Assembly (NCBI GenBank): GCA_947058885.1
Contig: CAMSIF010000011.1
Span: 1-37,947, forward strand
Direction of reading: 5' to 3'
Origin: an uncultured Clostridia bacterium
GTDB lineage: Bacteria > Bacillota > Clostridia > Oscillospirales > Oscillospiraceae
Length of the DNA stretch: 37,947 nucleotides
This document shows, in pieces, positions 1-8,641 of this stretch. Made by a program: the position numbers and the translations under genes. A model generated the notes under the pieces. It ran no database searches. It saw only the letters and a program-made list of their open reading frames with translations, and was not told the origin of the DNA. Position 1 is the stretch's first letter; the number at the start of each line of letters is the position of its first letter.

Positions 1-123
1 TTTCTCCATTTTCAGAGGTAAAAGCCAGACTTTATGACACTTTTCGAGATTGTTTGCTTCTGGCGGGCACTTCGGCGGAATTTGCCTGTCCCAGGGAGAA
101 CACTTCTATAAGAGGGGTATAAA

Positions 124-528
124 ATGATTGAATATCATACGTTTGGACTGGAACAGCTTACACAGATACTGGATATCTACAGAAAAGCCGGCTGGACCGC
201 CTATCTTTCTGAGGAAGATAAGATGGCCTGGGCCATACAAAACTCTCTGTACCTATGCGGCGCGTTTGAAGGCGGCCGGCTGGCCGGTTTTGTACGCTGC
301 GTAGGGGATGGGGAACACATACTATATGTACAGGACTTGATTGTGGACGAACCCTACAAGCGTCAGGGAATTGGAAAATCGCTGCTGCAAGCCGCGATGG
401 ACAAATACGCCCATGTTCGTATGTTTGTCCTGGCAACGGATGCCGCTGACCCAATCAGCAACGCCTTCTATACTGCCGTAGGTATGCGGCGTTGGGAAGA
501 GAGCGGCTATACAGGCTACTGCCGGTAA
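124..528 (+). CDS. GNAT family N-acetyltransferase (134 aa)
   Basis: A small single-domain GNAT acetyltransferase that would move an acetyl group from acetyl-CoA to an amine; the substrate cannot be told from sequence. The acetyl-CoA pyrophosphate loop is visible as RQGIGKSLL at about residues 79-87, preceded by the usual beta-strand (YVQDLIVDE), and followed by a C-terminal NAFYTAVGM segment typical of the fold. The length is normal for a minimal GNAT. The ATG has an AGAGGGG ribosome site 7 nt upstream. The stop is 27 nt before the queA start, so the two are probably co-transcribed. No convincing promoter is seen in the 123 bases before it, so the gene may belong to an operon starting outside the window. 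Confidence 0.85.
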   Translation: MIEYHTFGLEQLTQILDIYRKAGWTAYLSEEDKMAWAIQNSLYLCGAFEGGRLAGFVRCVGDGEHILYVQDLIVDEPYKRQGIGKSLLQAAMDKYAHVRMFVLATDAADPISNAFYTAVGMRRWEESGYTGYCR

Positions 529-555
529 GTGGGACGAGCCCAGGGAGGAATTATA

Positions 556-1596
556 TTGAAAACACATGATTTTTACTTTGAACTCCCCCAGGAGCTAATT
601 GCTCAGACGCCTCTACAGCGCAGGGACGCCTCCCGGCTCCTGACCCTGGACAAGGAAACGGGGGCATGGGAGCACAAACATTTTTACGACCTGCCGGACC
701 TGCTGCGCCCCAACGATTGCCTCATCCTGAATGACTCCCGGGTCCTGCCCGCCCGCCTGCTGGGCAGCCGCGTTCACGCCGGCGGCGGTTTGGGCGGGGC
801 TTGTGAGGTTCTGCTGCTGACAGACCGTGGGGACAACGTATGGGAATGCCTCGTCAGACCGGGAAAGAAGCTGCGTACCGGCGCGAAGGTCTCCTTTGGG
901 GAGCGCGGCGAACTGACCGGAGAAATTATAGGCGAGGTGGAGGGCGGCAACCGGCTGGTCCGCTTCGGGTACGCCGGTATTTTTCTGGAGGTATTGGAAC
1001 GTCTGGGGCAGATGCCTCTGCCGCCCTACATTAAGGAGGAGCTTCAGGACCGGGAACGCTATCAGACGGTGTATGCCCGGGCCAGCGGCTCCGCCGCCGC
1101 GCCGACAGCAGGCCTGCATTTTACAAAGGAACTGATGGAGCGGCTGCGGGCCGGAGGAGTGAATTTGGGGTACGTAACGCTCCACGTAGGCTTGGGAACC
1201 TTTCGCCCGGTAAAGGAGGAGGAAATCACAGACCACGATATGCATAGCGAGTACTGCGCCGTTCCAGCGGAAACAGCGGAGCTTGTCAACCGGACCAAAG
1301 CGGCGGGAGGACGGGTCATTTGCGTAGGAACAACGTCCTGCCGCACGCTGGAGAGCTGGGCGGGGGAGGACAGGCACATGGAGGCCAGGTCCGGATGGAC
1401 AGATATATTTATCTATCCCGGTTACCGCTTTAAGGTAGTTGACGCGCTGGTTACCAATTTTCACCTGCCGGAAAGCACACTGCTTATGCTGGTATCGGCG
1501 TTAGCAGGCCGGGAACACGTTTTGGAGGCCTACGCGGAGGCGGTCAGAGAACGATACCGCTTTTTCTCTTTTGGGGATGCGATGTTCATAGGATAG
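556..1596 (+). CDS. queA: S-adenosylmethionine:tRNA ribosyltransferase-isomerase QueA
   Basis: QueA transfers and isomerises the ribose of S-adenosylmethionine onto preQ1 at tRNA position 34, giving epoxyqueuosine, the next-to-last step of queuosine synthesis in the cytoplasm. Family motifs are clear: [14 protein letters not shown] near residue 60, [10 protein letters not shown], and the C-terminal [17 protein letters not shown] start the gene at TTG 556, not at the in-frame GTG 529: the 556 start gives the family N-terminus ([11 protein letters not shown]) and has AGGGAGGA 6 nt upstream, whereas the GTG start would put that ribosome site inside the gene. The product is 346 aa, normal for QueA. 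queH, which acts immediately after QueA, lies at the other end of the window. Confidence 0.97.
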   Translation: MKTHDFYFELPQELIAQTPLQRRDASRLLTLDKETGAWEHKHFYDLPDLLRPNDCLILNDSRVLPARLLGSRVHAGGGLGGACEVLLLTDRGDNVWECLVRPGKKLRTGAKVSFGERGELTGEIIGEVEGGNRLVRFGYAGIFLEVLERLGQMPLPPYIKEELQDRERYQTVYARASGSAAAPTAGLHFTKELMERLRAGGVNLGYVTLHVGLGTFRPVKEEEITDHDMHSEYCAVPAETAELVNRTKAAGGRVICVGTTSCRTLESWAGEDRHMEARSGWTDIFIYPGYRFKVVDALVTNFHLPESTLLMLVSALAGREHVLEAYAEAVRERYRFFSFGDAMFIG

Positions 1597-1636
1597 TCTC
1601 GTTTTGGGAACAATTCCAAGATTTCCAGTGTACACG

Positions 1637-2323
1637 CTATTCCCTCGCAATCTGAAGGACCTCCGCTAAAGCTTTGGCCTCAAAATCAATCCGCAGTTCC
1701 GCCGGTCTGGGCAGTCCTTTTGGATTGTACCAGCAGCAGGGGATTCCCGCGTTATTGGCGCCTTGGATGTCGCTGGAGAGTGAGTCGCCAATCAGCAGGC
1801 AGTTCTCGCGAGTCAAGCCCGGCACGGCCTGGAAGACGTAGTCAAAATACGCCCGGCTGGGTTTTCCGTACCCGAGGGTTTCAGAGATAAATATATCCTG
1901 GAAGCAGGGCGCAATAGCGGAGCGGCTGAACCGGGCCCGCTGTACGGACTCCACCGCGTTGGTCAGCAGGTACAGCTTGTGGGATGCCGCCAGTTCCTGG
2001 CACAGCTCCAGCGCACCAGGCAGCAGCGGCGAGTTTTCTCCCAAAGCCCGCAGATGGTCCCGGTTCAGGGCCTCGGGGTCCGCCGTTTCTCCGGTGAGGG
2101 CCAGATACCGGCGGAACCGTTCCACCAGCAGGTATTCCTTGGTACACAGTCCCCGGTCGAAGTCCCGCCAAAGCCCGGCGTTGCAGCGGCGGTAGAGCTG
2201 GTAGCCCTCCTCGGAAAAAGCGAGGTTATATATTTCGCACACCTGGCGGTGGGCCGTCCGCTCTGCCGCGTCGAAGTCAAACAAGGTGTTGTCAGCGTCA
2301 AATAGTAGATAGGGGTATCTCAT
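1637..2323 (-). CDS. HAD-family hydrolase, YjjG/YfnB-type nucleotidase (228 aa)
   Basis: A haloacid-dehalogenase phosphatase similar to YjjG/YfnB, enzymes that dephosphorylate non-canonical pyrimidine nucleotides and act in house-cleaning. HAD motif I is LFDADNTLFDFD near residue 6 with the nucleophile and acid aspartates. Motif II is LLTNAVE, the motif III lysine is in GYGKPSRAYFDYV, and motif IV is LIGDSLSSDIQGA. An alpha-helical C1 cap sits between motifs I and II. The ATG at 2323 is preferred over ATG 2338 because GGAGG (2332-2336) lies 8 nt upstream of it and would be inside the gene otherwise. It follows the UvrA-like gene by 38 bp on the same strand and faces queA. The precise substrate is inferred only from family resemblance. 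Confidence 0.85.
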   Translation of the reverse strand: MRYPYLLFDADNTLFDFDAAERTAHRQVCEIYNLAFSEEGYQLYRRCNAGLWRDFDRGLCTKEYLLVERFRRYLALTGETADPEALNRDHLRALGENSPLLPGALELCQELAASHKLYLLTNAVESVQRARFSRSAIAPCFQDIFISETLGYGKPSRAYFDYVFQAVPGLTRENCLLIGDSLSSDIQGANNAGIPCCWYNPKGLPRPAELRIDFEAKALAEVLQIARE

Positions 2324-2361
2324 AGCTGGTGCCTCCATTATAATTTTTTGATAGAGGGAAA

Positions 2362-4839
2362 TCAGCGGACGTTTTTGCCGAGATACCGTCCGGTGATACT
2401 GTTCGGATTCTTTGCGAGCTCCTCCGGCGTGCCCGTAGCAACCACCTGTCCGCCCGCCTCGCCGCCGCCGGGCCCCATGTCGATGACGTAATCGGCGTTG
2501 CGAATCACGTCCAGGTCGTGCTCAATGACGGCCACCGTTGCGCCGTGTTCAATCAGTGTCTGAAACACGCTCAGCAGAGTCCGTACATCCAGCGGGTGCA
2601 GGCCGATGGTGGGTTCATCAAAGACGAAGACGGAGTCCGACTGTGTTTTTCCCATTTCGCTGGCCAGCTTCAGACGCTGGGCCTCTCCGCCGGAAAGACT
2701 GGGGGTCTCTTCGCCCAACGTTAGATATCCCAGCCCCAGATCCCGCAAAATCCGTAGCCTTTGACTGACTATTTTCAGGTCCTTGCAGACCTCCAGCGCG
2801 GTATTCACATCCATAGCCATAACTTCCGGCAGGGACCTTCCGCCATGCCGTATCTGACGGGCATCGTTTCCGTACCGGGAACCGTGGCATCCGGGGCAGG
2901 GAATAACGATGTCGGGCAAAAACTGTACGTCCAGGCTGACGCATCCCGTTCCGTCGCATACCGGACAGCGCAGCTTTCCAGTATTATAGGAGAAATCACC
3001 CGCCTTGTACCCCAACCGTTTTGCGTCCGGGGTTTTGGCAAATATCTTCCGCAGCTCATCGTGGACGTTGGCGTAGGTAGCCACAGTGGAGCGGACGTTG
3101 ACGCCGATAGGTGCGGCGTCGATAAGCTTCACCTGCCGGATACCCTCCGCGTCTACGGACCGGATGTGGGACGGCAGGTTTGTTCCGCTGGCAGCCGCCG
3201 CCAGCCCGGGGACAAGGCTCTCCAGGATAAGCGTTGTCTTTCCGGAGCCGGATACGCCGGTCACAGCCGTCAGACGTCCCTTGGGAATACTGACCTCCAG
3301 CGGCTTTACGGTATGAATTGCTGAGGTGGACAGATGGATTCTACCCAGGTCAAATATTTTTTCCGCATCTGCCCGGTCTCGAACGCGGGATTCCGCCGTC
3401 CCAGCCAGGAACGGGCCAATCTGGGACGCTTTATTCTGGGAGATTTCCTCAACCGTCCCCTGGGCCACTATCCGCCCGCCGTTAGCCCCGGCCTCAGGGC
3501 CCAGCTCAATCAGCCAGCTGGCCTCAGACAATATTTGTGTATCGTGGTCCACCAAAATGACGGAATTGCCGTCCGCCACCAGGTCGTGCATCACGCCGGT
3601 CAGTCCGGCGATGTTGGAGGGGTGCAGGCCGATGGAGGGCTCGTCCAGCACATAGAGGACCCCGGTGGTTCGATTACGCACAGCCCGGGCCAGCTGCATC
3701 CGCTGCCGTTCTCCAGTGGAAAGAGAGGACGCTGACCGGTCCAGGGACAGATAGCCCAATCCCAAGTCCATGAGCCGTTTGGCCACGGCCTGGAAAGATT
3801 CACAGATGCTATCCGCCATAGGCCGCATCATCTCGGGCAGGGAGGACGGCACCCCGTCCACCCAATCTACCAGCTGGGAAAGCGGCATCTGACAGGCTTC
3901 GTCCAGGGAGATACCCCGCAGCTTAGGCGCTCTTGCCGCCTCTGAAAGCCGGGTTCCGCCGCAGTCAGGGCACACGTCCTGTTTTAAAAATTTCTCAACC
4001 CGCTTCATACCCTTCTCATCCTTTACTTTGGACAGGGCGTTTTCAACGGTGTATGTGGCGTTAAAATAGGTGAAGTCCAGCTCGCCGGCTTCTTCCGTAT
4101 TTTTCGCTTTATAAAAGATGTGCTTTTTGACGGCCGGACCGTTGAAAACAATCTCCCGCTCTTGTTCGGTCAGCTCTGAAAAGGGCACGTCCGTGCGTAC
4201 CCCCATAGCCCGGCATACGTCCGTCATCAGCGACCACATCAGCGTCCGCCATGGCGCTACCGCGCCGCTGTCAATAGAGATGGATTCGTCCGGTACCAGA
4301 GCCGCCCGGTCTACAGTGCGCACAATTCCTGTGCCACTGCAAGCCGGACAGGCGCCCTGGCTGTTAAAGGCCAATTCTTCTGCCGCCGGGGCGTGGACCT
4401 GTGCGCCGCACTCCGGACAAATCAGCTCCTGTTCCGCCGCTGCGGCCAGCGTGGGGGCCAGATAGTGCCCGTTGGGACAGCGGTGGCTGGCCAGCCGGGA
4501 GAACATCAGCCGCAGGCTGTTGAGCAGTTCTGTTCCGGTGCCGAAGGTGCTGCGGATGCCGGGAATCCCTGGCCGCTGGTGAAGGGCCAGGGCGGCGGGG
4601 ATATAGAGAGCTTCTTCCACCTGCGCCTTAGCTGCCTGGGTCATGCGCCGCCGCGTATAGGTGGACAGGGCCTCCAGATACCGCCGGGAGCCCTCGGCGT
4701 ATAGGACGCCCAGAGCCAGGGAGGATTTCCCGGAACCGGATACCCCGGCGATGGCGACAATTTGATTCAGCGGTATGTCTATGTCGATATTTTTCAGATT
4801 ATGGACACGCGCACCGCGAATTTTTATTTTTTCAGGCAT
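2362..4839 (-). CDS. UvrA-like ABC ATPase lacking the UvrB-binding domain (class II UvrA, 825 aa)
   Basis: A twin-cassette ABC ATPase of the UvrA family. First Walker A GVSGSGKS is at residues 32-39. The signature [15 protein letters not shown] and Walker [14 protein letters not shown] follow. The second cassette has [22 protein letters not shown] and [13 protein letters not shown]. Zinc cysteine pairs occur at C141/C144, C164/C167, CPDCGGTR and [15 protein letters not shown]. Canonical UvrA is about 940 aa and has a UvrB-binding insert of over 100 residues before the FNSxxGACPxC segment. Here that segment follows C141 by only about 17 residues, so the insert is missing. Related class II proteins include DrrC/TlrC-type factors and UvrA2, some tied to DNA-drug or antibiotic tolerance. 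GGAGGAAACC precedes the ATG. Function in repair or resistance is inference. Confidence 0.9.
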   Translation of the reverse strand: MPEKIKIRGARVHNLKNIDIDIPLNQIVAIAGVSGSGKSSLALGVLYAEGSRRYLEALSTYTRRRMTQAAKAQVEEALYIPAALALHQRPGIPGIRSTFGTGTELLNSLRLMFSRLASHRCPNGHYLAPTLAAAAEQELICPECGAQVHAPAAEELAFNSQGACPACSGTGIVRTVDRAALVPDESISIDSGAVAPWRTLMWSLMTDVCRAMGVRTDVPFSELTEQEREIVFNGPAVKKHIFYKAKNTEEAGELDFTYFNATYTVENALSKVKDEKGMKRVEKFLKQDVCPDCGGTRLSEAARAPKLRGISLDEACQMPLSQLVDWVDGVPSSLPEMMRPMADSICESFQAVAKRLMDLGLGYLSLDRSASSLSTGERQRMQLARAVRNRTTGVLYVLDEPSIGLHPSNIAGLTGVMHDLVADGNSVILVDHDTQILSEASWLIELGPEAGANGGRIVAQGTVEEISQNKASQIGPFLAGTAESRVRDRADAEKIFDLGRIHLSTSAIHTVKPLEVSIPKGRLTAVTGVSGSGKTTLILESLVPGLAAAASGTNLPSHIRSVDAEGIRQVKLIDAAPIGVNVRSTVATYANVHDELRKIFAKTPDAKRLGYKAGDFSYNTGKLRCPVCDGTGCVSLDVQFLPDIVIPCPGCHGSRYGNDARQIRHGGRSLPEVMAMDVNTALEVCKDLKIVSQRLRILRDLGLGYLTLGEETPSLSGGEAQRLKLASEMGKTQSDSVFVFDEPTIGLHPLDVRTLLSVFQTLIEHGATVAVIEHDLDVIRNADYVIDMGPGGGEAGGQVVATGTPEELAKNPNSITGRYLGKNVR

Positions 4840-4871
4840 TATGGTTTCCTCCTGGAATTGATGCTGGATTT

Positions 4872-4900
4872 ATCTTACGCCATATTTTGCAAAAAAGCAA
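4872..4900 (-). promoter_or_regulatory. sigma-A type promoter for the UvrA-like gene
   Basis: On the minus strand TTGCTT (4895-4900) and TAAGAT (4872-4877) are separated by 17 bp and sit just upstream of the 4839 start. No GAACN4GTTC LexA box is seen next to it. Confidence 0.55.
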
Positions 4901-4973
4901 CCGGGACAGACGCCGGTTTGGCGGAGATTTCAGGGATTTGCGGACAGCCTTACGCGTATGACGGAAATGGAGA

Positions 4974-5002
4974 TTGATTGTTGCGCCAATATGTGGTATA
5001 CT
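4974..5002 (+). promoter_or_regulatory. sigma-A type promoter for the acetyltransferase-gltX-spoIIM unit
   Basis: TTGATT (4974-4979) and TATACT (4997-5002) with a 17-bp spacer. The start codon at 5032 and its GGGAGGA ribosome site follow directly. Confidence 0.65.
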
Positions 5003-5031
5003 AATAAGAATCTGGATTGGGAGGATAACAT

Positions 5032-5550
5032 ATGATACTGGAGACTGTCCGCCTCTCCCTAAGAGAGATGACACAGGAGGATTATCCGGCCCTGTGTAGG
5101 ATTTTGCAGGACCCGCAGGTTATGTACGCTTATGAACACGCCTTTTCAGACCAGGAGGTCCAGGACTGGCTGGACCGCCAGCTGGAACGCTATGCCCGTT
5201 ATGGCTTCGGCCTCTGGGCGGTAATCGAGAAGCTGTCCGGCGAATTGATCGGCCAATGTGGTCTTACTATGCAGGACTGGTCCGGCAGGGAAGTGCTGGA
5301 GGTTGGCTACCTCTTCCGGCGGGACCGCTGGCACAGAGGTTTCGCGGCGGAAGCCGCAATCGCCTGCAAGGAGTATGCCTTTGAAAAGCTCCAGGCTCCA
5401 GAGGTCTTCTCCATTATCCGGGAAAACAATTTCCCCTCCCAACGGGTGGCCCTGCGAAACGGCATGTCCGTAGTAGGGTTGTTTACCAAGCGATACTACG
5501 ACATGGACATGCCCCATCTGGTCTTTGCCGCGAAAAAAAGCTGGGCCTGA
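5032..5550 (+). CDS. GNAT family acetyltransferase, RimJ/RimL type (172 aa)
   Basis: The N-terminus (MILETVRLSLREMTQEDYPA) and the internal pattern IGQCGL, EVGYLF, HRGFAAEAA and SQRVALRNGM match the RimJ/RimL-like (Acetyltransf_3) group, which acetylates N-terminal amines of ribosomal proteins or small metabolites. The actual acceptor is unknown. The acetyl-CoA loop corresponds to RWHRGFAAEA at about residues 99-108. Length is typical. GGGAGGA precedes the ATG by 7 nt. gltX begins 32 bp downstream, so the gene probably shares the promoter at 4974-5002 with gltX. No oddities seen. Confidence 0.88.
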   Translation: MILETVRLSLREMTQEDYPALCRILQDPQVMYAYEHAFSDQEVQDWLDRQLERYARYGFGLWAVIEKLSGELIGQCGLTMQDWSGREVLEVGYLFRRDRWHRGFAAEAAIACKEYAFEKLQAPEVFSIIRENNFPSQRVALRNGMSVVGLFTKRYYDMDMPHLVFAAKKSWA

Positions 5551-5582
5551 GATTTTATAACGAAAACGGAGGAATAAAACCG

Positions 5583-7064
5583 ATGGACAACGCATATTTC
5601 GACGCCATGGAGGCAAAAATTCCACAGGGCAGGGCCCGTACCCGCTACGCCCCGTCTCCCACAGGCTATATGCATGTGGGAAATTTGCGTACAGCCCTGT
5701 ACACCTGGCTCATTGCCCGCAGTCAGGGCGGAACGTTTATCCTGCGTATTGAGGACACCGACCGGGGCCGTCTGGTGGAGGGGGCGGAGGATGCTATCTA
5801 CCGCACTTTGTCCGAGTGCGGCCTTGTCCACGACGAGGGCCCTGACATAGGCGGACCAGTGGCCCCGTATATTCAGTCGGAGCGCAGGGAAACCTATGGT
5901 AAATACGCAAAACGCCTGGTGGAGCTGGGTCACGCCTACTACTGCTTCTGTGAGAAGACCGAGAGCGAGGAGGACGCGGGGGATTTCAACCGCGCCGCCG
6001 ACCCCTGCCGCGCCCTGTCTCCCCAGGAGGTCCAGGCCAAGCTGGATGCCGGCGCCCCCTACGTCATCCGCCAGAAAATCCCGGAGACGGGAACCACTAC
6101 CTTCCATGACGCGATTTTCGGGGATATTACAGTGGAAAACGCCACTTTGGACGACCAGGTTCTCCTGAAGCGGGACGGCCTGCCCACATACAACTTCGCC
6201 AACGTGATAGACGACCATCTTATGGGTATCACCCATGTGGTCCGCGGCAGCGAGTATCTCAGCTCCGCCCCCAAATATGACCTGCTCTATCAGTCCTTTG
6301 GCTGGAGCGTACCCACCTACGTCCACTGTTCCCCGGTCATGCGGGACCAGCATAACAAGATGAGCAAGCGGTACGGCGACCCCTCCTACGAGGATTTGCG
6401 AGCGCAGGGGTATCTTACGGAGGCAATATTGAACTATGTGGCTCTTCTGGGCTGGAGCCCCCGGGGAGAGCAGGCTGAAAAAGAGGTCTTTTCTCTGGCG
6501 GAGCTGGCGGAGGCGTTCGACCTTGGCGGCCTCTCCAAATCTCCGGCCATCTTTGATATTGACAAGCTGACCCATTTTAACGCCCTCTATCTAAGGGCTA
6601 TGACGCCGGAGGACTTCCACAAGGCGGCGGAGCCCTACGTCCGTCAGGGTATCGCGAACGCCGCTCTGGATACCCGGGCCATTGCGGAACTTCTTCAGGC
6701 GCGGTGCGAGAGGCTGACGGAGATTCCGGAAAAGGTAAGCTTTTTCGCGTCTCTGCCGGAGTATGAAAAGGACCTATTCACCAACAAAAAGTCCAAGACC
6801 AACGAGGAGGTGTCCAAGGCCATGCTGGATGCCGTCATTCCCGCGTTGGAGGCCCTGGAGAGTTGGGACCAGGACGCCATCCACGACTGTCTCGCAGACC
6901 TTGCCGCCCGTCTGGAGGTCAAAAACGCGACGATCATGTGGCCTGTGCGTATTGCTGCGGCGGGACAGGCGGTGACCCCTGGCGGCGCGATAGAGATTTG
7001 CCGCATTTTGGGCAGGGAGGAGACTCTGCGCCGCCTGCGTCTGGGACGGGAGAAGCTGGCATGA
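5583..7064 (+). CDS. gltX: glutamate--tRNA ligase
   Basis: Class I aminoacyl-tRNA synthetase that charges tRNA-Glu with glutamate in the cytoplasm. The HIGH-type signature appears as HVGN starting at residue 31 within PSPTGYMHVGNLRTAL, and KMSKR is at residues 259-263. The Rossmann catalytic core is followed by the alpha-helical anticodon-binding part (LGGLSKSPAIFDIDKLTHFN onward). At 493 aa it has normal length. Whether it also charges tRNA-Gln cannot be decided here. ACGGAGGAATAA lies before the ATG. The stop codon overlaps the start of the SpoIIM-family gene (ATGA), implying translational coupling. Confidence 0.97.
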   Translation: MDNAYFDAMEAKIPQGRARTRYAPSPTGYMHVGNLRTALYTWLIARSQGGTFILRIEDTDRGRLVEGAEDAIYRTLSECGLVHDEGPDIGGPVAPYIQSERRETYGKYAKRLVELGHAYYCFCEKTESEEDAGDFNRAADPCRALSPQEVQAKLDAGAPYVIRQKIPETGTTTFHDAIFGDITVENATLDDQVLLKRDGLPTYNFANVIDDHLMGITHVVRGSEYLSSAPKYDLLYQSFGWSVPTYVHCSPVMRDQHNKMSKRYGDPSYEDLRAQGYLTEAILNYVALLGWSPRGEQAEKEVFSLAELAEAFDLGGLSKSPAIFDIDKLTHFNALYLRAMTPEDFHKAAEPYVRQGIANAALDTRAIAELLQARCERLTEIPEKVSFFASLPEYEKDLFTNKKSKTNEEVSKAMLDAVIPALEALESWDQDAIHDCLADLAARLEVKNATIMWPVRIAAAGQAVTPGGAIEICRILGREETLRRLRLGREKLA

Positions 7065-7681
7065 GCTGGATACAGGAGCAGGCCGCCCTTTTAAAGGAAT
7101 TTTTGGCGGCGGATTTCCGGCGTATCCTCCGATACTGCTCTATCGGAATGGCTGCTGCAATTCTTTTGGGGGCTGCTGCGGCGATGATGGACCCCCAGCT
7201 GGTTACACGGACACTCGGCTTTTTCATGGACCAAATTGAGGCGAACGGAGTGGTGGACGAAACAGGAAAACTATCCGTATTTGCTCTTCTGATGAACAAC
7301 TGGCGGGCCATGCTCTTTTCCGCCGCCTACGGGTTTATACCGTTTTTGTTCCTGCCGGTAATCAGCATACTGAGCAACGGAGCCCTTTTAGGGATGTTGG
7401 GCGCGATGTATGTTGCGGAGGGTGCGCTTCCTATGTTCCTGGCTGGTATTCTGCCCCACGGCATATTTGAATTGCCCGCCCTGGCGCTGTCCGCCTCCTG
7501 CGGGGTATGTCTGTGCCTGAATATGTGCCGTTTGGTCACCAGCAGTCCCAAACGCACGCCTTTGGTGGAGCTGGTAGGGGATTTACTGCGTGTGCTGCTG
7601 CTGATAGTGCTTCCGCTGACGGTAGCCGCTGCGTTTATGGAATGCTACGTGACGCCGGTTATCATGGGATTTTTTGGATAG
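7061..7681 (+). CDS. stage II sporulation protein M (SpoIIM/DUF95) family membrane protein
   Basis: A 206-aa integral membrane protein with about four to five hydrophobic helices (near residues 25-45, 80-105, 110-130, 135-160 and 175-200). The conserved GILPHGIFELPALALS stretch at about residues 128-143 is the hallmark of the SpoIIM/DUF95 family. In Bacillus, SpoIIM helps SpoIID and SpoIIP degrade septal peptidoglycan during engulfment; many family members lie outside sporulation operons and have no known job. The start is ATG 7061, which overlaps the gltX stop; the reading frame is open further upstream but only through gltX. Coupling to gltX rather than to spoIIP/spoIID makes a housekeeping membrane role possible. 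A strong terminator follows. Confidence 0.85.
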   Translation: MSWIQEQAALLKEFLAADFRRILRYCSIGMAAAILLGAAAAMMDPQLVTRTLGFFMDQIEANGVVDETGKLSVFALLMNNWRAMLFSAAYGFIPFLFLPVISILSNGALLGMLGAMYVAEGALPMFLAGILPHGIFELPALALSASCGVCLCLNMCRLVTSSPKRTPLVELVGDLLRVLLLIVLPLTVAAAFMECYVTPVIMGFFG

Positions 7682-7683
7682 AA

Positions 7684-7720
7684 AAAGGGCCGCGGCTGTA
7701 CAGCTCAGCCGCGGCCCTTT
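7684..7720. terminator. bidirectional intrinsic terminator between the spoIIM-like gene and lexA
   Basis: Perfect 15-bp stem, 7684-7698 with 7706-7720, and a 7-nt loop. The arms begin with AAA and end with TTT, so the hairpin works for both convergent genes. Confidence 0.92.
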
Positions 7721-7737
7721 CAATTGGAAGAACAAAC

Positions 7738-8331
7738 TTAATAGTATTGCCGCACTACGGCGGTTACCTTTCCCAAAAGCTGGGCGTTAGACCCGTCAAT
7801 TGGCTGGTAGGCGTCGTTTTCCGGCAGCAGCCATATCGCGCCGTTCCGGCGGGAGAGCCGCTTTACCGTGGCCTCGTCACCCAGCAGGGCCACCACGATT
7901 TCGCCGTTGCAGGCTGTCTGCTGCCGCTTCACCACCACCAGGTCGTCCGGCAGAATGCCAGCGTTGAGCATGGATTCCCCCCGCACCCGCAGGGCAAAAA
8001 ATTCCTCGTCCCGTCCGCCGCAGTCGAAGGTCAGGTAGTCCTCAATGCACTCCTGCGCCAGAATTGGCGACCCAGCCGCCACCCGGCCGACAATAGGAAT
8101 ACGATTGTGTCCTATCATCTGCTCCCGCAGTACGATAGCCCGTCCCTTGAAATCGCCCTTTTCAATAAGACCCCTTTCCTGAAGCCGCTTTAGGTGAAAG
8201 TGGACCGTGGAGGGAGACTTCAGCCCCACAGCCTGACAAATCTCCCGCACGGAGGGTGCATACCCCTGTTCCGGGATTACGGTTTGCAGGTATTCATATA
8301 TCCGCTCGGTCATATCCGTTTTTTTCGGCAT
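7738..8331 (-). CDS. lexA: SOS repressor LexA
   Basis: LexA represses DNA-damage genes and inactivates itself by autocleavage when stimulated by RecA filaments. The 197-aa product has an N-terminal winged helix (PSVREICQAVGLKSPSTVHF at about 26-45), the Ala-Gly cleavage site at A86-G87, the catalytic serine S120 in RGESM and the general-base lysine K157 in EATVKR. These match the layout of E. coli LexA (S119/K156). I chose the ATG at 8331 because AGGAGGG sits 7 nt upstream; an earlier in-frame ATG at 8358 would contain this ribosome site. The gene converges on the SpoIIM-like gene at a shared terminator. Its promoter carries a near-consensus LexA box, consistent with autoregulation. Confidence 0.97.
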   Translation of the reverse strand: MPKKTDMTERIYEYLQTVIPEQGYAPSVREICQAVGLKSPSTVHFHLKRLQERGLIEKGDFKGRAIVLREQMIGHNRIPIVGRVAAGSPILAQECIEDYLTFDCGGRDEEFFALRVRGESMLNAGILPDDLVVVKRQQTACNGEIVVALLGDEATVKRLSRRNGAIWLLPENDAYQPIDGSNAQLLGKVTAVVRQYY

Positions 8332-8402
8332 GGTACTGCCCTCCTGATAAAAGCCCAAAAGATTTGGGGAGAGTATTTTGTTTGTATCGTTTCTGTATCT
8401 CT

Positions 8403-8440
8403 ACTATACCACAGACGGCAAAAAAATGCAACACCTGTTC
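8403..8440 (-). promoter_or_regulatory. lexA promoter with candidate LexA operator
   Basis: Minus-strand TTGCAT (8426-8431), 17-bp spacer, TATAGT (8403-8408). Overlapping the -35 is GAAC-AGGT-GTTG on the minus strand (8429-8440), a 7 of 8 match to the Firmicutes LexA box GAACN4GTTC. Confidence 0.6.
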
Positions 8441-8548
8441 CGCGCTTTTTTCAGAACGTCTCTTCTGTTCCAATGAATTCTGTGAAAACGTACAGTCCAG
8501 CTGGAGTCTTTTCCGGTAAAAATCTATGCCGCTGCGGAGGATAGGGGC

Positions 8549-8577
8549 TTGCGCCGAAGCGGGAGTTTGATTATAAT
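8549..8577 (+). promoter_or_regulatory. sigma-A type promoter for the ParB-like/BMP gene
   Basis: TTGCGC (8549-8554), 17-bp spacer, TATAAT (8572-8577), followed 65 bp later by the ATG at 8642 with AAGGAGGAG. In the rest of the lexA-8642 gap (8441-8548) I see nothing I can assign. Confidence 0.6.
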
Positions 8578-8641
8578 GTGCCTGATTCAAAGGGAAAGGA
8601 AATTATTTCCGCCGCAGGGCGGGCAAGGAGGAGCCTGATTT

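Noticed and set aside
82-110. Promoter-like TTGCCT and TCTATA before the first acetyltransferase gene
   Set aside because: The transcript would start inside or after the ribosome site, leaving almost no leader.
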